From the NCBI GenBank assembly GCA_031273735.1, contig JAISRI010000230.1:1-5199 (forward strand): DNA of 5,199 nucleotides, in the 5' to 3' direction. The translations under genes were made by a program, and so were the position numbers. Source of the DNA: Helicobacteraceae bacterium. Lineage in GTDB: Bacteria > Campylobacterota > Campylobacteria > Campylobacterales > SZUA-545. Shown one piece after another: positions 1 through 5,080 of the stretch (its first letter is position 1; each line of letters opens with the position of its first letter). A model generated the notes under the pieces. That model searched no databases. It saw only the letters and a program-made list of their open reading frames with translations, and was not told the origin of the DNA.

Positions 1-770
1 ATCGGAAAGCGCCGCGCCGCGCCGATTATCGACTCTATGTTGTAGGCTTTATTGATCGGCATTAGCTTTGAGCGGGTTTCGTCGTCGATCGCGTGCAAAG
101 AGATCGCAAGCAAAACGCCCAGATTCATCTTGCCTAGCGCCTCTATCTTGGGCGAAATGCCGCTGGTAGAGAGCGTCTGACGGCGCGGAGAGATATGCAG
201 TCCAAATTCGCAAGAAAGAATAGCGATCGCTTTGACGACGTTTTCAAGATTATCCAACGGCTCGCCCATTCCCATATAAACGACGTTCAAACTCTTTTCT
301 GACGGCATTTGTCGATCGCGTTTGATCGCCAAAACCTGCGCGACAATCTCGCCCGCGCTCAAATCTCGTTTGAAACCGCTTTTTGCCGTCATACAGAAAG
401 CGCAACCGATCTTACAGCCTACTTGGGTAGAGACGCAGATCGTCCATTGCGCCTGCCGCGTTACGCGATCGCCGTCTTCTTGCGCTTCGCGCATCAATAG
501 CAAAACCGCCTCGATCGTATGATCGTCCGCCAGACGAAAAAGATACTTTTCGCTTCCATCGACGCTTGTTTGTTTCGCGGCGATCGAAACCGCCTTTAGC
601 GTAAAGCGTTCGTTTAACTCGTCGCGAACGGCTTTCGGCAACGTCGAAATATCGCTAAAATCTGAGACGTAACGCTGATAAACCCATTGAAAAATCTGTT
701 TCGCTCGGTAGGGCGGCGTTACAATCCGACTAAGCTCTTCCAAAGAGTAATCGAGTAGAAACTCCTTCAT
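1..770 (-). CDS. rlmN: RlmN, dual-specificity 23S rRNA/tRNA adenine-C2 methyltransferase (3' part outside window)
   Basis: Radical-SAM enzyme that methylates C2 of A2503 in 23S rRNA and A37 in some tRNAs, acting in the cytoplasm. The ATG lies at 770-768 and 256 codons are visible before the left edge; family members are usually about 350-380 residues, so roughly the last 100 are missing. The [4Fe-4S] motif CxxxCxxC is C119, C123, C126, within VGCKIGCAFC. C112 lies seven residues before C119, the spacing of the resolving cysteine of E. coli RlmN (C118 there). GMGEP, at 167-171, is the SAM-binding glycine motif of the family. The second catalytic cysteine (C355 in E. coli) would fall off the window. 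The start overlaps the upstream stop as ATGA and has no good Shine-Dalgarno of its own, so translation is probably coupled. Identification is very secure. Confidence 0.96.
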   Translation of the reverse strand, partial: MKEFLLDYSLEELSRIVTPPYRAKQIFQWVYQRYVSDFSDISTLPKAVRDELNERFTLKAVSIAAKQTSVDGSEKYLFRLADDHTIEAVLLLMREAQEDGDRVTRQAQWTICVSTQVGCKIGCAFCMTAKSGFKRDLSAGEIVAQVLAIKRDRQMPSEKSLNVVYMGMGEPLDNLENVVKAIAILSCEFGLHISPRRQTLSTSGISPKIEALGKMNLGVLLAISLHAIDDETRSKLMPINKAYNIESIIGAARRFP

Positions 771-1309
771 TTAAGGCGCGGTATAAGCTCTTTTTTCGCG
801 TATCGATCAAGCGCGTCTAACGCCGCGCTATGGTTTGCGTCGTATTCTTTATGCGCCTCCGGACAGGCGTGATTGGTTACGCAAAAAACGCCGCCCGCGC
901 TAATGCCAAACTCTCGCGCTACGGAAACGACGGAAAAAAACTCCATATTCTCCAGTCCCACCTTGTGAGTTTTCATCATCTTGGCGATCGTCTTGTCCGT
1001 TGTGATGTAGTTGCTTGAATTGACAAGCGTTTCGTGAGCGACAAGATCGCCCGCGCTTAATAGCACGTTGTCGATCGGAGTATAGCTTTGGTTTTGCAAC
1101 AAACTAAGCTCTATATTCGCCGCGCCCTGCGAGGTAACGATCTGGAGAAAATCGTAATCCTCGTAACTGCCCGCCGTGCCGACAAAAAGCAAAAACTTCG
1201 GTCTTTGCATTATACATAGTTGCGTCAGGTTGATCGCCGCGTTGATCAGCCCTACTCCGATCGGCATCGCAAAATCAAACCTTTCGCTTTTTCCCGCGCA
1301 CACAATCAT
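767..1309 (-). CDS. Short purine-nucleoside phosphorylase / nucleosidase-like protein (PNP_UDP_1 fold), 180 aa
   Basis: Cytoplasmic protein related to the nucleoside phosphorylase / MTA-SAH nucleosidase superfamily. Visible landmarks are IGVGLINAAINL (17-28), resembling the family's 'GxGKVNAA' strand; VGTAGSY (43-49), the glycine-rich loop; and NME (121-123), equivalent to the 'MEG/MES' ribose-binding segment. VTN follows, with N146, then H160 fourteen residues later. At 180 residues it lacks the N-terminal part of the usual 230-290-residue enzymes, including the acidic residue near position 12 of MTA/SAH nucleosidase. It is cotranscribed after hisF and before rlmN, with ATGA overlaps at both ends. 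A strong SD (GGAGGT) lies inside the hisF end. Short homologues of this type occur, as I recall, in Campylobacterota at this locus. The exact reaction (phosphorylase, nucleosidase or regulatory binding) is not established here. Confidence 0.8.
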   Translation of the reverse strand: MIVCAGKSERFDFAMPIGVGLINAAINLTQLCIMQRPKFLLFVGTAGSYEDYDFLQIVTSQGAANIELSLLQNQSYTPIDNVLLSAGDLVAHETLVNSSNYITTDKTIAKMMKTHKVGLENMEFFSVVSVAREFGISAGGVFCVTNHACPEAHKEYDANHSAALDALDRYAKKELIPRLK

Positions 1310-2076
1310 AATCTAACCTCCACCTCGTTTTGAATTAGGTACTTTTTCAGATCGACGATCGCAATCTCTCTGAAATGAAAGATCGACGCCGCGAGCGCCG
1401 CATCCGCTCCAGCGTCAAACGCCTCTTTGATATGCCGCATAGTTCCCGCGCCGCCGCTTGCCACAACGGGAATCGTTAGAGCGTCGCAAACGGCTTTTGT
1501 AATCTCCAAATCATAGCCGTTTTTTACGCCGTCGGTATCCATAGAGGTCAGCAAAATCTCGCCCGCGCCGCGATCTTCCGCTTCTTTTGCCCATTTAAGC
1601 GCGTCTAAACCCGTATCGATCCGTCCTCCGTGAATATAAACGTTATGTCGATCGCCCGTTTTTTTTGCGTCGATCGCCACAACGATTGTCGAGGAGCCAA
1701 AACGCGAAACCGCCTCGTTGATAAAACTCGGATTTTTGACGGCGCCAGAATTAAGGCTAACTTTGTCGCAACCGACGCTTAAAAGCGCGTAAATGTCTTC
1801 AAGCGCGTTTATACCGCCGCCAACCGTAAGCGGGATAAAAACCTCTTTGGCGACCTCGCGCAAAACCTCGACGATCAAACCGCGATTTTCATGGCTTGCC
1901 GTTACGTCAAGAAAGGTTATTTCGTCCGCGCCTTCGTCGTTGTAACGCCGCGCAACCTCGATCGGGTTTCCCGCGTCGCTCAAGCCGACAAAATTAACGC
2001 CTTTGACCACGCGAGCGTTCTTGATATCAAGACACGGAATAATTCGCTTCGCCAACGGATTCTTTGTCGCGCGCAT
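1306..2076 (-). CDS. hisF: HisF, imidazole glycerol phosphate synthase cyclase subunit
   Basis: Cyclase half of IGP synthase. It uses ammonia channelled from the HisH glutaminase to convert PRFAR to imidazole glycerol phosphate and AICAR, linking histidine to purine synthesis in the cytoplasm. The 256-residue (beta/alpha)8 barrel matches the usual 250-258. Catalytic aspartates are D17 (in PCLDIKNARVVKG) and D136 (in VVAIDAKK), six higher than D11 and D130 of the Thermotoga enzyme. Phosphate loops are VGGGIN (85-90) and ASGGAGT (206-212). The ATG at 2076-2074 is chosen because AAGGAG sits four bases upstream and the protein begins at the normal family N-terminus. The frame stays open to 2271, but that 65-residue extension is unlike HisF and crosses the promoter. 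It is first in the operon. HisH is not in the window. Confidence 0.97.
   Translation of the reverse strand: MRATKNPLAKRIIPCLDIKNARVVKGVNFVGLSDAGNPIEVARRYNDEGADEITFLDVTASHENRGLIVEVLREVAKEVFIPLTVGGGINALEDIYALLSVGCDKVSLNSGAVKNPSFINEAVSRFGSSTIVVAIDAKKTGDRHNVYIHGGRIDTGLDALKWAKEAEDRGAGEILLTSMDTDGVKNGYDLEITKAVCDALTIPVVASGGAGTMRHIKEAFDAGADAALAASIFHFREIAIVDLKKYLIQNEVEVRL
1316..1321 (-). promoter_or_regulatory. Internal ribosome binding site for the phosphorylase-like gene
   Basis: On the minus strand GGAGGT lies within the last codons of hisF, six to seven bases upstream of the ATG at 1309-1307. It fixes the start of the 180-residue protein and shows that its shortness is not a mis-called start. Confidence 0.75.
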
Positions 2077-2080
2077 TTTG

Positions 2081-2101
2081 CTCCTTAAATAGCGCATTAT
2101 A
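2081..2101 (-). promoter_or_regulatory. hisF operon -10 box and Shine-Dalgarno
   Basis: On the minus strand a consensus TATAAT occupies 2101-2096 and AAGGAG occupies 2086-2081, ahead of the hisF ATG at 2076. Transcription would begin near 2089, giving a leader of only about 13 bases, just enough for the SD. No convincing -35 hexamer is visible 16-18 bases upstream. That would suit epsilonproteobacterial sigma-70 promoters, where the -35 is poorly conserved. Confidence 0.55.
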
Positions 2102-2167
2102 TCAAGAAACATAGCGCCTTCGTTCGCGCCCGTTTGTCGTTTCTGCGAGAATAGCGCCGCTTGTTTT

Positions 2168-2192
2168 GCGTCAAAATTAAGTCGCTTGACGC
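2168..2192. promoter_or_regulatory. Candidate operator: perfect 7-bp inverted repeat with 11-bp spacer
   Basis: GCGTCAA (2168-2174) and TTGACGC (2186-2192) are perfect reverse complements separated by 11 bases, so the half-site centres are 18 bp apart. The right arm directly abuts the plus-strand TATAAT at 2193. The site occupies the -35/-10 spacer, where a dimeric regulator would block or assist RNA polymerase for the operon beginning at 2206. The regulator is not identifiable. It is too far from the hisF -10 (about 70 bp) to be confident that it acts on both sides. Confidence 0.5.
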
Positions 2193-2198
2193 TATAAT
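2193..2198 (+). promoter_or_regulatory. -10 box of the YtkA-like / MauG-like / DoxX-like operon
   Basis: A perfect TATAAT ends seven bases before the ATG at 2206. The predicted start of transcription falls at about 2205, so the first gene may be read from a leaderless or nearly leaderless message. This fits the absence of any Shine-Dalgarno upstream of that ATG. No good -35 lies 17 bp upstream. Confidence 0.5.
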
Positions 2199-2205
2199 TT
2201 TCGAT

Positions 2206-2583
2206 ATGCAATACGTTATTAAAGGCGTTAAAGCCTATTTTATAGCGCTTATATCTTGCGCGTTTTTGCAAGAGGCGCGCGCGGCGGAGGCGATTGTAAA
2301 AGTCGCCTCTCTGCCCGATCCGATTGTCGTCAATCGGTTTTACGAGTGGGATCTTGCGGTTACAGACAGAGGCGGCGGCGAAGCGGCGGGATTAAGTTTT
2401 CAGATTCGAGGGCGTATGCCTGAGCATGCCCACGGACTGCCCGTCTCCCCCAAAATTGTCGAAAAGAGACCGGGAAGCTATCAGATCAAAGGCTTAAGTT
2501 TTAATATGCCCGGACGTTGGATTATAGAAATACTGCATAACGGCGCTATCGCGCTTCGTCAAGAACTTATGGTAGAGCTTTAG
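2206..2583 (+). CDS. Small periplasmic YtkA/FixH-like protein with Met/His motif, 125 aa
   Basis: Predicted secreted beta-domain protein. Residues 1-26 form a Sec signal (K6 and K9, then the hydrophobic stretch AYFIALISCAFL, then ARA), with cleavage likely after A26 or A29. The mature part, about 96-99 residues, resembles the YtkA-like / FixH-like domain: a strand region around YEWDLAV (46-52), the hallmark MPEHAHGLP (71-79) and the closing MPGRWIIEI (101-109). M71, H74, H76 and M101 are the sort of side chains that bind copper in such domains. W48 and W105 are conspicuous next to an oxidising di-heme partner. The ATG at 2206 is preferred over an in-frame TTG at 2161, because it begins the signal peptide and lies after the promoter. 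The di-heme gene follows five bases after the stop. The family call rests on motif resemblance; metal binding is inferred. Confidence 0.72.
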   Translation: MQYVIKGVKAYFIALISCAFLQEARAAEAIVKVASLPDPIVVNRFYEWDLAVTDRGGGEAAGLSFQIRGRMPEHAHGLPVSPKIVEKRPGSYQIKGLSFNMPGRWIIEILHNGAIALRQELMVEL

Positions 2584-2588
2584 CGCGT

Positions 2589-3830
2589 ATGCGTCTAACG
2601 ATTCTGGCGGCGGCGGTATTTGGGTTGTTTTTAGCGTTGGCGGTTCTATTACCGCTCTATTATGGCGGCGCGGATACCGATCGGATATGGACGGACGAAG
2701 AGATCCGCCGTATGCAGAATCTGCGGCTTTCGGATTATGGCGTAGCCGCCAAAAACGTTTCAAACGAGTTACTCTACAATCGCGACGCTATCGAGCTTGG
2801 CGAGCGGCTATTTAGCGACGTTGGGCTAAGCGCTTCGGGGCGGGTCGCCTGCGCGACTTGCCACCAACCGGAATATGGCTATCAAGACGTAAATCTAGCG
2901 ACTTTTCGTCTTGATCCGAGCGCGCCTCATCGCGCGCCGGGATTGCTTGGAGCGGCGTTGCAAGATTGGTTTTTTTGGGACGGTCGCGCGGACTCGCTTT
3001 GGAGCCAATCGCTTGCCTCTATTGAAAATCCCTCCGAGCATGCGACTAGCCGCTTGCAGGCGGTTAAGCATATGTGCGCGCAATACGCAAGCGCTTTTCC
3101 CGCGCTATTAGCGCCTTGTCGGCAAGTCGATCTGACAAATACGCCTTTGCACGCCTCGCCGCTGACGGCAAAAGAAAACTGGCGAAAACTTTCCGCCGCG
3201 CAACAAGAAGGAATCAATAAACTCTTTGTTAAATTGGGGAAAAGTATCGCCGCTTTTGAGGCGGGGCTAATGCCCGCTACTTCGCGCTTTGATCTCTACG
3301 TCGACGCAATCGCTACGAAAAACTATGCGCGAGCCGCAACCATTCTAAACGAAAAGGAGACGGCGGGGCTAAAACTCTTTCTCGACGCGAAAGTCGGTTG
3401 TATCAACTGCCATTACGGAGCAATGTTTTCCAATTCAGGTTTTTTCGCCATTGGCTCCGACGATCCAAATAAGCCTATGCGCGATCGATTAAACGGCGTC
3501 AAACTCCTCCTTGATAGCGAATTTAATTGCCTAAATTGGAACGCCCCTGAAAATTGCCCCAAAACGCTATACGTCAAGCAAGAGGGCGCGGATCTAAAAG
3601 GCGCGTATAAAACGCCTTCGCTACGCAATCTTCGATATGCGCGGGCTTTTATGCACGACGGCAGATATAAAACGCTTGAAGAGGTTATCGAGCATTATCA
3701 AAATCCTAATATACTGCCGCCGCGACATATCGATATTCGCCCCGCGGGATTGCTTCCGCACCAAAGGAAACAGTTGCTCTCTTTTTTGAATACGCTCGGC
3801 GAAGAAGCGCCGTCTGAGGAAATTAAATGA
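2589..3830 (+). CDS. Membrane-anchored di-heme cytochrome c, MauG/MbnH-like
   Basis: Member of the bacterial di-heme cytochrome c peroxidase / MauG superfamily, 413 residues. Residues 4-24 form an N-terminal hydrophobic anchor without a clear signal-peptidase site, so the catalytic part should be tethered in the periplasm. Heme motifs are CATCH (88-92) and CINCH (271-275). Between them, W130, Q140 and E150 have the spacing of MauG W93, Q103 and E113. The second domain carries TPSLRN (342-347), MHDGRY (355-360) and Y370. Y370 aligns with the MauG axial tyrosine (Y294), where classical peroxidases have methionine. That favours a MauG/MbnH-type oxidase forming high-valent iron over simple peroxide removal. 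S144 occupies the position of MauG P107. Non-heme cysteines C163/C177 and C314/C323 may form disulfides. The SD is weak; coupling to the upstream gene is likely. The substrate is unknown. Confidence 0.88.
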   Translation: MRLTILAAAVFGLFLALAVLLPLYYGGADTDRIWTDEEIRRMQNLRLSDYGVAAKNVSNELLYNRDAIELGERLFSDVGLSASGRVACATCHQPEYGYQDVNLATFRLDPSAPHRAPGLLGAALQDWFFWDGRADSLWSQSLASIENPSEHATSRLQAVKHMCAQYASAFPALLAPCRQVDLTNTPLHASPLTAKENWRKLSAAQQEGINKLFVKLGKSIAAFEAGLMPATSRFDLYVDAIATKNYARAATILNEKETAGLKLFLDAKVGCINCHYGAMFSNSGFFAIGSDDPNKPMRDRLNGVKLLLDSEFNCLNWNAPENCPKTLYVKQEGADLKGAYKTPSLRNLRYARAFMHDGRYKTLEEVIEHYQNPNILPPRHIDIRPAGLLPHQRKQLLSFLNTLGEEAPSEEIK

Positions 3831-4789
3831 AAAAAGTTCTTTGCTTGTTGGCGGCGTTTATCTTGTCTCCCTCTATCGCGCAGGCTCACGTTCAGTGGTT
3901 TGTCGCGCCCGAAGAGATGAAAAACGCCGCGTTGCCTTTTGACTCGATTAGTATCTTACTAACCGTCGCCGTGTTTGTTTGCGTCGTTATCGCCATAGCG
4001 CTAACTCGCTATAGCCGCTTTTTTTGGCTTACGGACAAACTAATCTGCGGCGCGCCAGGAATAAGCCGTAAAATCTATATGTCCTATTTTATGATTATGA
4101 TTAACGTTTTCTTCATTACGCTTTTATTGCAAGGCGGCTTTCTCGCTCCCAATCTGATCTTGCCTGAAAACCTGCTAATGCTAGGCGTCGTTTTGCAGGT
4201 TGCCGTCGTAGTATGCTCGTCGTTTAGCGTCGCCCTATCGGGATTTGTCTTGCTACTAACCGCCGCGTTTATGGCGTATATTTTTGCTTCTCTTTCGCTG
4301 AATTACGTATTTGAGTTTATCTCCATCGCCATTTTTATGATCCTAAACGGGCATATTCTTAACGTGGCGGATCGCTGGACGGGCTTCAACAGCGACGGGT
4401 GGCTTTGGAGGTTATCGATTACGATACTTCGCGTTGGTATCGGTTTGCAACTTGTGGCGCTCGCCCTAACGGAAAAGCTGATCAACCCGGGTATGGGGCT
4501 GGTATTTGTAGAAACGTATCCCGTTTTTAATTTCTTTTCTATTCTAGGAATGGATCGGATAAGCGATTTGCATTTTGTCTATTTTATTGGCATATCGGAG
4601 CTAACGTTGGGCGCTATGCTCGCGCTTGGCGTCGCCAATCGTATAGTAATGCTCGCGCTAGCCGCCTCTTTTACCACAACCGCCGTCATTCTTGGATTGG
4701 ACGAGGTTCTAGGACATTTGCCAATTTTCGCCGCCGCCGTTATTCTCCTGCTAGAGTGCGTCAATAAATCTCGCAGGCAAAACCCCTAA
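3827..4789 (+). CDS. DoxX-like multi-pass membrane protein with signal peptide and mature N-terminal His
   Basis: Inner-membrane protein of 320 residues. Residues 1-20 are a signal peptide ending AQA, so the mature chain should begin at H21 (HVQWFV) on the periplasmic side. About nine hydrophobic helices follow, near 41-60, 84-105, 116-133, 135-155, 157-178, 196-215, 248-268, 271-290 and 297-312. The second half resembles DoxX-type proteins: LRVGIGLQL (201-209), TEKLINPG (215-222), an 'SELTLG'-type helix and GHLPIF (296-301). The tail is basic (KSRRQNP), consistent with a cytoplasmic C-terminus. The ATG overlaps the di-heme gene's TGA, and GAGGA lies six bases upstream, so translation is strongly coupled. 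I infer a role with the two periplasmic partners, perhaps electron supply from the quinone pool or metal handling. No catalytic motif proves either. Confidence 0.72.
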   Translation: MKKVLCLLAAFILSPSIAQAHVQWFVAPEEMKNAALPFDSISILLTVAVFVCVVIAIALTRYSRFFWLTDKLICGAPGISRKIYMSYFMIMINVFFITLLLQGGFLAPNLILPENLLMLGVVLQVAVVVCSSFSVALSGFVLLLTAAFMAYIFASLSLNYVFEFISIAIFMILNGHILNVADRWTGFNSDGWLWRLSITILRVGIGLQLVALALTEKLINPGMGLVFVETYPVFNFFSILGMDRISDLHFVYFIGISELTLGAMLALGVANRIVMLALAASFTTTAVILGLDEVLGHLPIFAAAVILLLECVNKSRRQNP

Positions 4790-4801
4790 CTCATTCGCCG
4801 C

Positions 4802-4836
4802 ATATTAGAGCGGCTATCAAGCGATATTAGCGCGGC
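4802..4836 (+). repeat. 13-bp near-identical direct repeat after the operon
   Basis: ATATTAGAGCGGC (4802-4814) and ATATTAGCGCGGC (4824-4836) differ at one base. GCCGC at 4797-4801 can pair with the GCGGC ending the first copy, and with a similar end of the second, giving two alternative short hairpins. Neither is followed by a T-run, so they are not standard terminators. Function unknown. Confidence 0.45.
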
Positions 4837-4892
4837 AAAAACGTAGAAATCGCGGTTGCAGACAAGTAAAACCCGCTCTATGTCGCGCGCGC

Positions 4893-4921
4893 CGTCATAC
4901 TCGCGAAAGCGCGGTTTCTAG
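4893..4921 (+). repeat. Degenerate REP-like palindrome
   Basis: The segment starts CGTCAT, has the core CGCGAAAGCG, and ends TTTCTAG. It resembles the widespread interspersed palindrome of the type CGTCATTCCCGCGAAAGCG followed by GGAATCTAG, but with several changes that spoil the outer stem. The intact core is CGC-GAAA-GCG, a GNRA-loop hairpin. The 291-base gap from 4790 to 5080 contains this, the direct repeat, two weak hairpins and a promoter-like region; I see no gene in it. Confidence 0.35.
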
Positions 4922-4937
4922 TTGTTTGTAGAACAAC
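4921..4937 (+). other. Short hairpin GTTGTT / AACAAC
   Basis: GTTGTT (4921-4926) and AACAAC (4932-4937) pair perfectly around a five-base loop, with two more pairs possible beyond a mismatch. No T-run follows at once, so it is a weak candidate for 3'-end stabilisation of the upstream operon's message, not a clear terminator. Confidence 0.3.
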
Positions 4938-4972
4938 GAGAATAAGATCAAAGGGCGATTTTATTGGTTTTT

Positions 4973-4995
4973 GATAATTTTTCGATTATTTTTTT
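4973..4995 (+). terminator. Weak AT-rich terminator candidate
   Basis: GATAAT (4973-4978) and ATTATT (4985-4990) can form a six-pair stem including one G-U, around a six-base loop. It runs into seven T residues (4989-4995). The T-run is convincing but the stem is very weak, so ending the 2206-4789 operon here is only possible. The same AT-rich tract may instead serve as upstream promoter DNA for the gene at 5081. Confidence 0.3.
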
Positions 4996-5026
4996 ACAAT
5001 TAGCAACAACGTAAGTCAAAAGATAG

Positions 5027-5060
5027 TAGAATATCCGCTAATTTTTCGTTTTACGAAAAA
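5027..5060 (+). promoter_or_regulatory. Promoter-like -10 and 8-bp palindrome in the leader of the right-end gene
   Basis: TAGAAT (5027-5032) is a one-mismatch -10 in very AT-rich DNA; there is no clear -35. Just downstream, TTTTTCGT (5042-5049) and ACGAAAAA (5053-5060) form a perfect inverted repeat with a TTT loop, ending before the Shine-Dalgarno site. It could be an operator or a leader hairpin affecting access to the ribosome binding site. Confidence 0.35.
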
Positions 5061-5080
5061 ATCCATCAAAAGGAGCGGCG

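Noticed and set aside
309..522. Plus-strand frames opposite rlmN
   Set aside because: Antisense shadows of the conserved radical-SAM core; no homology-like motifs.
2161..2205. In-frame TTG start for the YtkA-like protein
   Set aside because: It would put 15 residues before a good signal peptide, has no SD, and lies upstream of the TATAAT.
2089..2248. Four copies of ATAGCGC around the divergent promoter
   Set aside because: Irregular spacing (22, 40, 91 bp), and AGCGC is common throughout this genome's coding sequence.
2077..2271. 65-residue N-terminal extension of the hisF frame
   Set aside because: HisF proteins start at the M-K/R...RIIPCLD region, AAGGAG precedes the ATG at 2076, and the extension crosses the divergent promoter and the next gene's signal peptide.
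2494..3217. Minus-strand frames under the di-heme gene
   Set aside because: They lie opposite the heme-binding coding region and have shadow-like Arg/Ser/Pro-rich composition.
2206..3830. Annotating the first two genes as the MbnP/MbnH pair of copper systems
   Set aside because: MbnP is a larger protein with a different domain. The small gene here is YtkA/FixH-like, so only an analogy is justified.
4797..4814. GCCGC/GCGGC hairpin just after the operon as a terminator
   Set aside because: Only five pairs with an eight-base loop and no T-run after it.
4880..4921. 13-codon mini-ORF starting at 4880
   Set aside because: No ribosome binding site, and it coincides with the REP-like repeat.
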